DNA from: Hyphomicrobium_A sp044507625 | Lineage (GTDB): Bacteria; Pseudomonadota; Alphaproteobacteria; Rhizobiales; Hyphomicrobiaceae | NCBI GenBank assembly: GCA_044507625.1 | Contig: JBIQJE010000004.1 | Span: 1 to 64,000 of the forward strand | DNA: 64,000 nucleotides | Direction: 5' to 3' | In this document: positions 44,351 to 53,162 of the stretch, piece by piece | Layout of the letters: every line of letters begins with the position of its first letter | How positions within the stretch are numbered: the stretch's first letter is position 1 | Translations under genes and position numbers: made by a program | The notes under the pieces: generated by a model | The model's database searches: none | What the model saw: the letters and a program-made list of their open reading frames with translations, nothing else | Told to the model about the DNA's origin: nothing

Positions 44351-45370
44351 ATGCGCGTCTATTACGATCGTGATGCCGACATCAATCTCATCAAGGCCAA
44401 GAAAGTGGCCATCGTCGGCTACGGCTCCCAGGGCCGCGCGCACGCGCTGAACCTGAAGGATTCGGGCGTCAAAGAGATCGCCATTGCCCTCAAGCCCGGT
44501 TCGGCGACCGCCAAGAAGGTCGAGGCCGACGGTCTCAAGGTGATGTCGGTGGCGGAAGCGGCCAAGTGGGCCGACCTCATCATGATGGCGACGCCGGACG
44601 AGCTGCAGGCCGACATCTACCGGGACGAGATCGCCGGTAACATCCGCGACGGCGCGGCCATCGCGTTCGCCCACGGGCTCAACGTGCACTTCGGCCTGAT
44701 CGAGCCGAAGAAGACCGTCGACGTCATCATGATCGCGCCGAAGGGGCCGGGACACACGGTGCGCGGTGAATACCAGAAGGGCGGCGGCGTGCCGTGCCTC
44801 ATCGCCGTCCATCACGACGCTTCCGGCAACGCGCACGACCTGGCGCTCTCCTACGCGTCGGGTGTCGGCGGCGGCCGCTCGGGCATCATCGAGACCAATT
44901 TCCGCGAGGAGTGCGAGACCGATCTCTTCGGCGAGCAGGTCGTCCTCTGTGGCGGCCTCGTGGAGCTGATCCGCGCCGGCTTCGAGACGCTGGTCGAAGC
45001 GGGCTATGCGCCGGAGATGGCCTACTTCGAGTGCCTGCACGAGGTGAAGCTCATCGTCGACCTGATCTACCAGGGCGGCATCGCGAACATGAACTACTCG
45101 ATCTCGAACACCGCCGAGTGGGGCGAGTACGTTTCCGGCCCCCGCATCATCACGCCCGAGACGAAGGCGGAGATGAAGCGCGTGCTGGGCGACATCCAGA
45201 CCGGAAAGTTCACCTCCGAATGGATGCAGGAATACAAGTCGGGCGCGGCGCGCTTCAAGGCCATCCGCCGCCTTGCGGACGCGCATCCGATCGAGGAAGT
45301 GGGCGGCAAGCTGCGCGATATGATGCCGTGGATCAAGGCCGGCGCGCTGGTTGATAAGTCGCGTAACTGA
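44351..45370 (+). CDS. ilvC: Ketol-acid reductoisomerase (class I)
   Basis: IlvC isomerises and reduces acetohydroxyacids with NADPH in branched-chain synthesis. The 339-residue class I enzyme has MRVYYDRDADINLI, the cofactor loop VAIVGYGSQGRAHALNLKDS, and the KARI domain with metal ligands (ETDLFGEQVVLCGG, FECLHEVKLIVD). GAGGAAG precedes the ATG at 44351. It follows ilvN by 120 bp with an intervening hairpin. Confidence 0.97.
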   Translation: MRVYYDRDADINLIKAKKVAIVGYGSQGRAHALNLKDSGVKEIAIALKPGSATAKKVEADGLKVMSVAEAAKWADLIMMATPDELQADIYRDEIAGNIRDGAAIAFAHGLNVHFGLIEPKKTVDVIMIAPKGPGHTVRGEYQKGGGVPCLIAVHHDASGNAHDLALSYASGVGGGRSGIIETNFREECETDLFGEQVVLCGGLVELIRAGFETLVEAGYAPEMAYFECLHEVKLIVDLIYQGGIANMNYSISNTAEWGEYVSGPRIITPETKAEMKRVLGDIQTGKFTSEWMQEYKSGAARFKAIRRLADAHPIEEVGGKLRDMMPWIKAGALVDKSRN

Positions 45371-45463
45371 GGCTGGGTGAGGCGCGGCTGCAACTGCAAG
45401 GACGCGCGAGTTGGCGCATACTGATGCCGCCCCGCAAACGGGAGCATCAGGGAGTGTCCAATT

Positions 45464-45691
45464 ATGCTGCGCGTTCTTTTTTCAGTTGCGGCCGCTGCAC
45501 TTCTGGCCGCTGCGCCGCTCGCCGTGACGGCGACGACCGCCGACGCTGCGTCTAACGCGACGAAGATCTGCAAGCACAAGACATCCAGCGGCAAGACCAA
45601 GACTTGGCGCTGCGGCAAGGATCAGCCGTGCTGCTCCGCGGAGATGATCAACTATTATACGTGCGGATCGAAGACGCTCGGCTGCCTCTAG
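45464..45691 (+). CDS. Small Cys-rich exported protein
   Basis: This 75-residue protein has a clear signal peptide (LRVLFSVAAAALLAAAPLAVTATTADA) and a ~45-residue mature part with six Cys (ICKHKT, WRCGKDQPCCSAEM, TCGSKTLGC), likely paired in disulfides in the periplasm or outside. No family was recognised. It lies 93 bp after ilvC on the same strand. Confidence 0.68.
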   Translation: MLRVLFSVAAAALLAAAPLAVTATTADAASNATKICKHKTSSGKTKTWRCGKDQPCCSAEMINYYTCGSKTLGCL

Positions 45692-46226
45692 GCGCCGGCC
45701 GTCTTACGAACGGACGTGGTCGAGAACGGCTGCCGGCAACGCGCGTTGGATCGAAGCCGCGTGGGCCTTCAGCACGCTGTTCGTTCGCAGCACGTGTGCG
45801 GAGCACGGTGGTGGCGCGCGGAGCGGCAGACGCCCATGCGCGCCGGATGAGAGCGCATGGGCGCAAAGAAACGGACGGCGGAGAAGCGGGGACCTCCACC
45901 GTCCGCTCCAGCAGCATCATGGATATGATGCGGCCGGATTTCGAACACGCGCGCACGTCGCCGTCATTGCTGACCGTGCGGTTGGCCACGGACGCAGGTT
46001 CGACTGGTGAAACGCCAGCCCGCGGACAGGTTCACCGCGGGCGCGACATCATGTTTTCGGCTGAGCAAGGTGCATGCAAAGTCCCCCTCGGCACCCCCCT
46101 TGCTGTCACGGTCCAAGTCCACTCTCTCTTCGTGGAGGAAGCGTGGTTGGTTCTGGGCAAAACTAAGATTTCCTTCCCGCACAGCACCATGAAACACGTG
46201 CGCCGAACCGCGGCGCGCGCAGCCTG
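45692..46226. other. 535-bp stretch without a supported gene
   Basis: Open frames run through it on both strands, but none has signals or a domain. It contains a perfect 8-bp hairpin (GCCCGCGG / CCGCGGGC, 46018-46042) and a longer imperfect inverted repeat around 45880-45913. A promoter for the NUDIX gene may lie at the 3' end. Confidence 0.45.
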
Positions 46227-46952
46227 ATGGCGGAAAAACCCTCTGCGGAAGGCGATCCGTGCGTGCGTCTTGCGCGGTGCCGATTGAGCGTCGCGCCGTG
46301 GGATTGGCCGTTCGCGATCGAGAACATCACTCAGATCGATACGCATTGGCAGAAGCGCCGCGCGGATCTTCCGGCGCTCTTCAATGGCACCACGTATCTG
46401 ATGCGCGCGCACAGCGTTGCGCGGAATGAATTCGCCGGAGCGCTGTTTCAAACCGACTTCAAAACACTGCTCTACTGGCGCGCCAATCCCACCACCGGGC
46501 ACGACGGCGTGCGCGAAGCGTTCGGCGCGTCCCTGATCCGGTCGGCGGAAGGTCATGTGCTGCTCGGGCGGCAAGGCCCGGGGCAGGTGACGTCGGGGCT
46601 CGTCTATCAGCCGGGCGGCATCTTCGACGGCGACGATGTGACGGGCGACGCCATCGACATCGACGCCAGCATCGAGCGCGAGCTTGTCGAGGAGACGGGG
46701 CTCGGCGCGGCGGACTTCACGCGCGTTCCGGGCTTCCTCATCGCGCGGGCGGGGATCAAAGTGGCGATCGGCATCGAGTGGCGCAGCGCACTGCGGGCCG
46801 ACGATCTGCGCGGGCGCATTCTCGATTTTCTGGCGCAACAGGCCGAGCCCGAGCTCGCCGACATCGTCATCGCGAAGCGCCCCGGCGACATCGATGATGC
46901 GCTCATGCCGCTGCACGCGCGTCTCCTGCTGGACAGCGTTTTGTCCGCTTGA
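46227..46952 (+). CDS. NUDIX hydrolase
   Basis: This 241-residue protein has a NUDIX box at about 130-162: PGGIFDGDD, an expanded loop, then IDIDASIERELVEETGLG (the REx2EE part binds Mg). The N-terminal ~100 residues resemble no known domain. NUDIX enzymes cleave X-linked nucleoside diphosphates; the substrate is unknown. The ATG at 46227 lacks a good ribosome-binding site, so the true start may be further in. Confidence 0.8.
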   Translation: MAEKPSAEGDPCVRLARCRLSVAPWDWPFAIENITQIDTHWQKRRADLPALFNGTTYLMRAHSVARNEFAGALFQTDFKTLLYWRANPTTGHDGVREAFGASLIRSAEGHVLLGRQGPGQVTSGLVYQPGGIFDGDDVTGDAIDIDASIERELVEETGLGAADFTRVPGFLIARAGIKVAIGIEWRSALRADDLRGRILDFLAQQAEPELADIVIAKRPGDIDDALMPLHARLLLDSVLSA

Positions 46953-47007
46953 CCGCCCCAATCTTTTCGGCGCAACTGCGCGCAAAATCCTCCGGGAAAA
47001 GGTTCGC

Positions 47008-47946
47008 ATGGCGCTACCGCTGCACACGCTCGACGTCTTCACCGACCGCCGTTTCAGCGGCAATCCGCTCGCCGTGGTGCGCGAGGCCGACGAACTCGAC
47101 ACCGAACGCATGCAGGCGATCAGCCGCGAGCTCAATCTGTCGGAGACGGTGTTCGTTCAGAAGGCGCAGAATCCGGCCCATTCAGCGCGCGTGCGCATCT
47201 TCACGCCCGCCCGCGAACTGCCCTTTGCCGGGCATCCGACCATCGGCACGGCGATCCTTCTCGCGCAGCTGCGCGCCGGTGATGCGAACGGCGAGAGCGA
47301 TGCCATCATCGTCCTGGAAGAGGCGATCGGCACGGTGCGCGTAGGTGTGCGGCTGCGGGCGGGTGAGCCGCCGTTCGCCGAGTTCGACGCCCCGAAGCTG
47401 CCGGAAGCGGGGGCGATGGCAGCGCCGCCCCGGGATCGCATCGCCGATGCCGTCGGGCTGCTGCCGCGGGAAATCGGGTTCGAGAACCACACGCCGCAGT
47501 GCCTGTCGGCGAGCAACGGGTTCGTCTTCGTGCCGGTATCCGGGCTGGACGCCATTGCGCGGGCGCGCATCGAGCCGGCCCATTGGCCGGCGGTGTTCCC
47601 CGATACGAACTGCGCCGGGGTCTATCTCTACACGCGCGAGTGCGTGCACAACGGCGCGGCTTTCCATGCGCGCATGTTCGCGCCGCAGCTCGGGGTACCG
47701 GAGGATCCGGCTACCGGTTCGGCGGCGGTGTGCTTTGCCCGCGCCGTCCACGATTTCGACGGCCTGCCGGACGGTGTGCACCGGCGGCAGATCGAGCAGG
47801 GGCACGAGATGGGCCGGCCGAGTACGATCACGCTGACGCTGGTCGTCGCGGGCGGACGGCTGGAAACGGTACGCATCGGCGGCAGCGCGGTACGGGTGGT
47901 CGATGGCGAGATCGCGCCCGAGCCTCGCCCCACCTGCTGGCGCTAG
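47008..47946 (+). CDS. PhzF-family isomerase/epimerase-like protein
   Basis: This 312-residue protein has the PhzF fold of two diaminopimelate-epimerase-like halves: LHTLDVFTDRRFSGNPLAVV at the start, the catalytic Glu in LNLSETVFV, FAGHPTIGTAILLA, and EDPATGSAAVCFA near the end. PhzF itself acts in phenazine synthesis; most homologues, as here without phz genes nearby, have unknown substrates. AAAAGG precedes the ATG at 47008, 55 bp after the NUDIX gene. Confidence 0.88.
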   Translation: MALPLHTLDVFTDRRFSGNPLAVVREADELDTERMQAISRELNLSETVFVQKAQNPAHSARVRIFTPARELPFAGHPTIGTAILLAQLRAGDANGESDAIIVLEEAIGTVRVGVRLRAGEPPFAEFDAPKLPEAGAMAAPPRDRIADAVGLLPREIGFENHTPQCLSASNGFVFVPVSGLDAIARARIEPAHWPAVFPDTNCAGVYLYTRECVHNGAAFHARMFAPQLGVPEDPATGSAAVCFARAVHDFDGLPDGVHRRQIEQGHEMGRPSTITLTLVVAGGRLETVRIGGSAVRVVDGEIAPEPRPTCWR

Positions 47947-48078
47947 ACAGCGGCACGCTGTCCGTCGGAGCTATCAAAGTCTCCGCTACCACGCGCCGCG
48001 CGGGCGGTTGTCGTGTTGCGCCGGATTTCCCGATGCAGCACGTTCTCCTGCCAGCAATCGCATTCGGGGACGACGACA

Positions 48079-48945
48079 GTGGCCAGGAACCCGCGCGAGG
48101 CGGCACCGGAGGGTGGCGCTCACGAAGATGAGCATGCGCACGGTGTCGGCCTGACGCACGATCTCCAGATGATCGCGCGCCGGCGCGCTCTGGGGCTGAT
48201 CGCGGCCGCGGGATTTTCGCCCGCGCTCGGTGCCTGCGACGGCCCCTGGTTCGACCGGGCGGAGGCGGACATGACCGGCAGGGGCGCCGATGGGAGCCAA
48301 TGCGTCGCCCATCCGCACGAGACCGCGGGCCCCTATCCCGCGGACGGCTCGAACCGTGCGCACGGCGCACTCGCCAACGTGCTCGACAGGAGCGGGATCG
48401 TGCGTGCCGATATGCGTCGGAGCCTGGATCCGACGCAGGCCGCGGCAGAAGGCACACCGTTGGCGCTGACGCTGGAGCTGGTCGACGTGGAGCACGCCTG
48501 CGCGCCGGTCGCGGGCCATGCCATCTACGTCTGGCATTGCGATGCGACGGGCCGCTATTCCATCTACGACCTGCCCGATACGAGCTACCTGCGGGCCGTG
48601 GGCGTAACCGACACCGTGGGCAACGTCACGTTCACGACCATCTTCCCCGGCTGCTACCGCGGCCGCTTTCCGCATATCCACTTCGAGGTCTACCCGAGCC
48701 TCAAGACAGCGGTGAGCTACAAGAACCGCATTCTGACCTCCCAGCTCGCGATGCCGGAGGCCCTGTGTGCGGAAGTCTATGCTGCGGCGGCGGCCTACCG
48801 CGACAGCGTTCCCAACCTCGATGGCTCGCCGCTGGCGCGCGACGGGATATTCGCCAACAACACCCCGAACCAGCTCGCCGCCCAGACGCCGGAGATTTCG
48901 CCGGATGGCGCGGGCGGTTCCGGGGCAGGGTGGTGGTCGGGCTAA
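48079..48945 (+). CDS. Exported intradiol dioxygenase-like protein
   Basis: This ~288-residue protein has a Tat-like signal (IARRRALGLIAAAGFSPALGA) and an intradiol ring-cleavage dioxygenase domain. The Fe(III) ligands are present: Tyr in IYVWHCDATGRYS, Tyr in FPGCYRG, and two His in FPHIHFEVY, with the usual Arg in GRFPHIH. It lacks the N-terminal dimer helices of catechol dioxygenases. Exported dioxygenase-like proteins of this kind are widespread and uncharacterised. No aromatic pathway genes are adjacent. The start is uncertain (GTG 48079 preferred, GTG 48013 possible). Confidence 0.8.
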   Translation: MARNPREAAPEGGAHEDEHAHGVGLTHDLQMIARRRALGLIAAAGFSPALGACDGPWFDRAEADMTGRGADGSQCVAHPHETAGPYPADGSNRAHGALANVLDRSGIVRADMRRSLDPTQAAAEGTPLALTLELVDVEHACAPVAGHAIYVWHCDATGRYSIYDLPDTSYLRAVGVTDTVGNVTFTTIFPGCYRGRFPHIHFEVYPSLKTAVSYKNRILTSQLAMPEALCAEVYAAAAAYRDSVPNLDGSPLARDGIFANNTPNQLAAQTPEISPDGAGGSGAGWWSG

Positions 48946-49088
48946 AAGGGCGGGTGAACGCGGGGTGATGGCTCCGGCCGCCCGACCGTTGCGCCCTTTC
49001 CACGCCGGTAACGAAGAAAGCGGCGCCGAGCCGCATGCACTAGCCACGGGCATGGCGATGTATTAATAGAATGCCGATGCGCCAGATA

Positions 49089-49187
49089 ATGGTCATTGAC
49101 GGCCCACGCTTTTCCCGCCCGGAGCCCATCCGGCGCGGCGCGTTCGCTCGTCTGGGTCAGCTTCCCATCCTCCTTAGCAGCCCCTGA
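49089..49187 (+). promoter_or_regulatory. Possible leader peptide ORF upstream of leuA
   Basis: A 32-codon frame (ATG 49089, TGA 49185-49187) ends in LGQLPILLSSP, with four Leu and one Ile codons in its last eleven sense codons. Its stop codon lies inside the first arm of the hairpin at 49181-49226. This is the arrangement expected of ribosome-mediated attenuation of a Leu biosynthesis gene, but no strong ribosome-binding site or downstream T-run is visible. Inference only. Confidence 0.4.
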
Positions 49188-49226
49188 GCCGTACAGGTTC
49201 CGGTGCGCCGGAACGGTGCTCAGGGG
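49181..49226 (+). promoter_or_regulatory. Nested hairpin in the leuA leader
   Basis: An outer perfect 9-bp stem (CCCCTGAGC / GCTCAGGGG) encloses an inner 7-bp hairpin (GTTCCGG, TGCG, CCGGAAC), 70 bp before the leuA start. It may be the regulatory structure of a leader; there is no T-run, so simple termination is unlikely. Confidence 0.5.
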
Positions 49227-49296
49227 ATGAGAAGTCGAGCGAGCTGATGGTTCAACGCCGGCCGCAATGCGCCGGCCCCGAGCGAAAGATGATCCG

Positions 49297-50871
49297 ATGA
49301 CCACCGATCCGAGCAACACCAGCGCCGAGGAAAGCACCGGCGACCGCGTTGTAATCTTCGACACCACACTGCGCGACGGCGAGCAGTGCCCTGGCGCCAC
49401 CATGACCTTCGAGGAGAAGCTCGAGGTTGCCGACTGCCTCGACGAGATGGGCGTCGACATCATCGAGGCGGGCTTCCCCATCGCCTCCGACGGCGATTTC
49501 GAGGCCGTCTCCGCCATCGCCGCGCGGGTGAAGAACGCGACCGTCGCCGGTCTCGCGCGCGCCATCAACGCCGATATCGACCGCGCGGGCGAGGCGGTGA
49601 AGCATGCCAAACGCGGGCGTATCCATACGTTCGTTTCCACCTCCCCGATCCACCTCGCGCACCAGATGCGCAAGACGGAAGCCGAGGTGCTGGAGATCAT
49701 CACCGCCACGGTGACGCGCGCGCGCAATCTCGCCGAGGACGTCGAGTGGAGCGCGATGGACAGCACGCGCACCGGCATCGATTATCTGAGCCAGTGCGTC
49801 GACGCCGCCATCAAGGCGGGCGCCACCACCATCAACCTGCCCGATACCGTCGGCTATGCGACGCCGGACGAATACGCGGCGATGTTCCGCGCGGTGCGCG
49901 AGAACGTGGCGAATGCCGACAAGGTCATCTTCTCCACCCACTGCCACAATGATCTGGGTTTGGCGGTCGCCAATTCGCTCGCGGCGCTGGGCGGCGGCGC
50001 GCGCCAGATCGAATGCACCATCAACGGCATCGGTGAGCGTGCGGGCAACGCGGCGCTGGAAGAGATCGTGATGGCGATCAAGACGCGGGGGGACAAACTC
50101 CCCTACAACACGCGCATCGATGCGACGATGCTGTCGCGCGCCTCGCGGCTCGTCTCCGCGGTGACGAATTTCCCCGTGCAGTACAACAAGGCCATCGTCG
50201 GGCGAAACGCGTTCGCGCACGAAAGCGGCATCCATCAGGACGGCATCCTGAAGCACCAGCAGACGTACGAGATCATGACGCCGGAGTCGGTGGGCGTCGG
50301 CAAGACCTCGCTGGTGATGGGCAAGCACTCGGGCCGCAACGCCTTCCGCTCCAAGCTGAAGGAGCTCGGCTACGAATTGGGCGAGAACGCGTTCGAGGAT
50401 GCGTTCCTGCGCTTCAAGAGCCTCGCCGACCGCAAGAAGCACGTCTACGACGAGGACATCGAGGCGCTGGTCGACCAGGGCATCGCACACATGCACGACC
50501 GGATGAAGGTGGTTTCGCTCACCGTCATTGCCGGCAACATGGGGCCGCAGACGGCGACGCTCACCCTCGACATCGACGGTGAGCAGCATACCGTGCAGGC
50601 GACGGGCAACGGCCCGGTCGATGCGACCTTCAACGCCATCAAGGTGCTGGTGCCGCACGAGGTGAAGCTCGACCTCTACCAGGTGCACGCGGTCACCGAA
50701 GGCACGGACGCGCAGGCGGAGGTTTCGGTGCGCCTGGAGGAGGGCGGCCGCATGGTGACCGGCCGCGGCGCCGACACCGACACCATGGTCGCTTCCGCGC
50801 GCGCCTACGTCTCGGCGCTCAACAAGCTGATGGTGAAGCGCCAGAAGATGGCGCGGGTGCAGCAGATCTAG
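49297..50871 (+). CDS. leuA: 2-isopropylmalate synthase
   Basis: LeuA condenses acetyl-CoA with 2-oxoisovalerate, the committed step of leucine synthesis. The 524-residue protein has FDTTLRDGEQCPGATMT (DRE-TIM metallolyase, metal Asp), STHCHNDLGLAVANSLAA (metal His), HESGIHQDGILKH, and a C-terminal LeuA regulatory domain (about 390-515) that binds leucine. ATG 49297 is chosen over the upstream ATG at 49267 by family N-terminus. A leader-like structure lies upstream. Confidence 0.96.
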   Translation: MTTDPSNTSAEESTGDRVVIFDTTLRDGEQCPGATMTFEEKLEVADCLDEMGVDIIEAGFPIASDGDFEAVSAIAARVKNATVAGLARAINADIDRAGEAVKHAKRGRIHTFVSTSPIHLAHQMRKTEAEVLEIITATVTRARNLAEDVEWSAMDSTRTGIDYLSQCVDAAIKAGATTINLPDTVGYATPDEYAAMFRAVRENVANADKVIFSTHCHNDLGLAVANSLAALGGGARQIECTINGIGERAGNAALEEIVMAIKTRGDKLPYNTRIDATMLSRASRLVSAVTNFPVQYNKAIVGRNAFAHESGIHQDGILKHQQTYEIMTPESVGVGKTSLVMGKHSGRNAFRSKLKELGYELGENAFEDAFLRFKSLADRKKHVYDEDIEALVDQGIAHMHDRMKVVSLTVIAGNMGPQTATLTLDIDGEQHTVQATGNGPVDATFNAIKVLVPHEVKLDLYQVHAVTEGTDAQAEVSVRLEEGGRMVTGRGADTDTMVASARAYVSALNKLMVKRQKMARVQQI

Positions 50872-50885
50872 ACCAACCGCCTATC

Positions 50886-50960
50886 GGCGCCGCTGCAACT
50901 TCAGCGGTGGCGCCGCAGAGAACGAAAGGCGTCTTTGCGGACATCGCAGGGGCGCCTTTT
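50886..50960 (+). terminator. Two hairpins after leuA
   Basis: A strong hairpin (GGCGC CGCTG / CAGCG with GGCGCC; 50886-50914) is followed by a second (AAAGGCG / CGCCTTTT; 50925-50960) that ends in TTTT. The second is the likely intrinsic terminator of leuA. Confidence 0.7.
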
Positions 50961-51124
50961 GCGTTTGCGCTGCGGCTGACGCCCGCGCGCGGGTCGCGCC
51001 CGTTCTTTCCGGCGCCATGATCGCTTCGTGCATGGCGTGGACGGAGGAAAGCGTCTAAATTTCTCCCACCATCCGGGACGATGCGGGGCGAACACCGCCA
51101 CGCCCGGAGAGTTGTGAGCGGGCA

Positions 51125-52162
51125 ATGTTGCAGGGCGTGGCGAGCGTATTCTCGGACGACATCGCGGTCGATCTCGGCACGGCGAACACGCTGGTGCATG
51201 TTGCCGGGCGCGGCATCATCATAGACGAGCCGTCGACGGTTGCCGTTCGCTCGCATCGCGGCGCGCGCGAGATCCTCGCCGTCGGACGCAAGGCGAAGGC
51301 GCTGATCGGCCGTGCGCCGGAGAACGTGGAGCTCATGCATCCGCTGCGCGACGGCGTCATCGCGGATTTCGTCGCCACCGAGGAGATGCTGCGCCAGTTC
51401 ATCAAGCGCACGAAGACGATGCTCGGCTTCCGGCGCCCGCGCATTCTCATTTGCGTGCCGGCGCAGGCAACGCCCGTGGAGCGGCGCGCGGTCTACGAGA
51501 CGGCCGTGTCGCTGGGCGCGCGCAAGGTTTACCTGATTGCAGAACCCGTTGCGGCTTCCCTCGGGGCGGGGCTGCCGGTCGATGAGCCCGGCGGGGCGAT
51601 GGTGCTCGACATCGGCGGGGGCACGTCCGATATCGCCGTGCTGTCGAGCGGGGTCATCGTCTCGGCGCGGACGCTGCGCGTTGCCGGCAACGCCATGGAC
51701 GACGCCATCATCCGCTACGTGCGGCGGGAGCATCAGCTTCTCATCGGCCCTGTCAATGCCGAGCGCATCAAGGTCGAGGCGGGGAGCGCGCTTGCGGGCA
51801 GCAACGGCCGCTCCGCCGAGGTGCACATCCGCGGGCGGGACCTGAAGCAGGGTACGGCCAAGAGCGTCGTCCTGCGCGCCAAAGACATTGCGGCCGCGCT
51901 CAGCGAGCCGATCGAAGCCATCGCCGACTTTGCCGAGCGGGCGCTGGAAGATCTGCCGCCGGACGTTCTGAGCGACATCGCCCGGCGCGGAGTTCATCTC
52001 ACGGGCGGCGGTGCGCTTGTCGACAAGCTCGATGTCGCGCTGACGCGCCTCGTGGGTGTGAAATTCCGCGTGCAGCAGAATCCGATGCACTGCGTGGTCA
52101 AGGGATCGGCGGCGGTGCTGGCGGGCCTCGACGCGCACGAGCATCTTCTGATGCGTCCTTAG
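51125..52162 (+). CDS. mreB: MreB-like actin homologue
   Basis: This 345-residue actin-fold protein has phosphate-1 loop IAVDLGTANTLVH, phosphate-2 loop MVLDIGGGTSDIAVL, and adenosine motif LTGGGALVDKLD. MreB filaments guide lateral peptidoglycan synthesis and rod shape. MreB genes are usually followed by mreC-mreD; here the next gene is a PilZ protein on the other strand, so this may be a second, stand-alone MreB. Confidence 0.9.
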   Translation: MLQGVASVFSDDIAVDLGTANTLVHVAGRGIIIDEPSTVAVRSHRGAREILAVGRKAKALIGRAPENVELMHPLRDGVIADFVATEEMLRQFIKRTKTMLGFRRPRILICVPAQATPVERRAVYETAVSLGARKVYLIAEPVAASLGAGLPVDEPGGAMVLDIGGGTSDIAVLSSGVIVSARTLRVAGNAMDDAIIRYVRREHQLLIGPVNAERIKVEAGSALAGSNGRSAEVHIRGRDLKQGTAKSVVLRAKDIAAALSEPIEAIADFAERALEDLPPDVLSDIARRGVHLTGGGALVDKLDVALTRLVGVKFRVQQNPMHCVVKGSAAVLAGLDAHEHLLMRP

Positions 52163-52234
52163 ACCGGCCGCGGAAAAAGGGGGAACCGCGTTCCGGTGAG
52201 TAGCCCGGCGGATCGAGGAGCACGGTGGGTAGGG

Positions 52235-52254
52235 AGCGCTTCCGGAAAAGTGGA
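52235..52254 (+). repeat. Dispersed repeat shared with the 53-bp array
   Basis: These 20 bases (AGCGCTTCCGGAAAAGTGGA) are the exact reverse complement of a segment within the 53-bp repeat after livF at 32.4-32.5 kb, showing that the element is dispersed. Confidence 0.7.
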
Positions 52255-52304
52255 TGCCGTGCGTCGGCGTCAGTGTGCGCGCATCGCCTCGTCTGCCGCT
52301 TCCG

Positions 52305-52610
52305 TCACGCAAACTTCAGACGCGCATAGCGCTTGTTCGCCGGGTCGTTGATGCTCGTCGGCGGCCCGGTGAATTCGACGCCGATCGCGTTCGCCTGCCG
52401 CCAGGCGATCGATGCCGGCCGCAGCACGCCGGAGGACTTCTCATAGAGCAGGAAGGCGTCGGGCAATCCGACGGTGTTGGCGATCAGCAGGCGGGCGCCG
52501 TTCTCGGAGAGGTCGCGGATCGTGCAATCGAGGATGCGCAGGCCATCCGCATAGACGATTTTGCCCTCCTTGAGGACGCGGCGGCGGGGGACCTTGCGCT
52601 TTTCGTCCAT
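52305..52610 (-). CDS. PilZ-domain protein
   Basis: This 101-residue single-domain protein has the PilZ c-di-GMP binding pattern: an Arg-rich KRKVPRRRVLK followed by DCTIRDLSENGARLL and a C-terminal strand ...AIGVEFTG. PilZ proteins bind cyclic di-GMP and alter motility or exopolysaccharide production; whether this one binds c-di-GMP depends on the RxxxR arginines, which appear present. It faces mreB. Confidence 0.85.
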   Translation of the reverse strand: MDEKRKVPRRRVLKEGKIVYADGLRILDCTIRDLSENGARLLIANTVGLPDAFLLYEKSSGVLRPASIAWRQANAIGVEFTGPPTSINDPANKRYARLKFA

Positions 52611-52955
52611 GGGTCACCGAGCGGATCGCCGGGCGGATGGGGCACCGGCGCTGGGCGCGCCGGGGGGAAACGCTTTGCCGATCAGGGTATGATTCGCAGC
52701 ACGGCCTAAATTTGCACGAGGCGCGCCGGGGAGGCTATAGGCGCCCCCCATCGGAACGGCGAAATTTCGGGCTCGCGGCTCTATTTTCGGGCTTCGACAG
52801 GGCATCTTCACAGGGGGCTCATGGGTGCTGGACAGGCGGGGCCCATGGTGCTACACGCCTCTGCGACGAGGGCTCGCGTGGCGGGCCCTTTTGACGTCTT
52901 GGCCGCGCGGATGGACTTCCTCCGCACCCTGGCCTCGGCGCGCCGTCCATGGTGC
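52611..52955. other. 345-bp gap before tRNA-Lys
   Basis: No supported gene. It probably holds the tRNA-Lys promoter and the PilZ gene promoter (divergent). No att-like duplication of the tRNA 3' end was seen here or in the following bases. Confidence 0.45.
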
Positions 52956-53031
<76 letters not shown>

Positions 53032-53091
53032 TTCTTTTCAAGGCGTTATCCGCCCTCTCCTCAGAGCACTTAAAAAGAACATCGACGCCCT

Positions 53092-53115
53092 AAAAAGTCT
53101 CACGTGAGACTTTTT
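53092..53115. terminator. Perfect palindromic terminator after tRNA-Lys
   Basis: A perfect 24-nt palindrome (AAAAAGTCTCAC / GTGAGACTTTTT) forms a stem with a T-run on either strand, so it can terminate the tRNA transcript and act bidirectionally. Confidence 0.88.
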
Positions 53116-53162
53116 CGTTTCCGACGCGCAAGACTCGCGCGATGAGTGCTGCGTGAGGGCAC

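Noticed and set aside
45604..46227. 207-codon open frame after the Cys-rich gene
   Set aside because: It overlaps the Cys-rich gene in another frame and has Arg/Gly-rich composition without any motif or start signal.
49181..49226. T-box or intrinsic terminator upstream of leuA
   Set aside because: There is no T-box consensus and no T-run after the stem; only a leader-peptide or structural role remains plausible.
49252..50688. Long antisense open frame opposite leuA
   Set aside because: It mirrors leuA codon periodicity in G+C-rich DNA and encodes no recognisable domain; it is a shadow of leuA.
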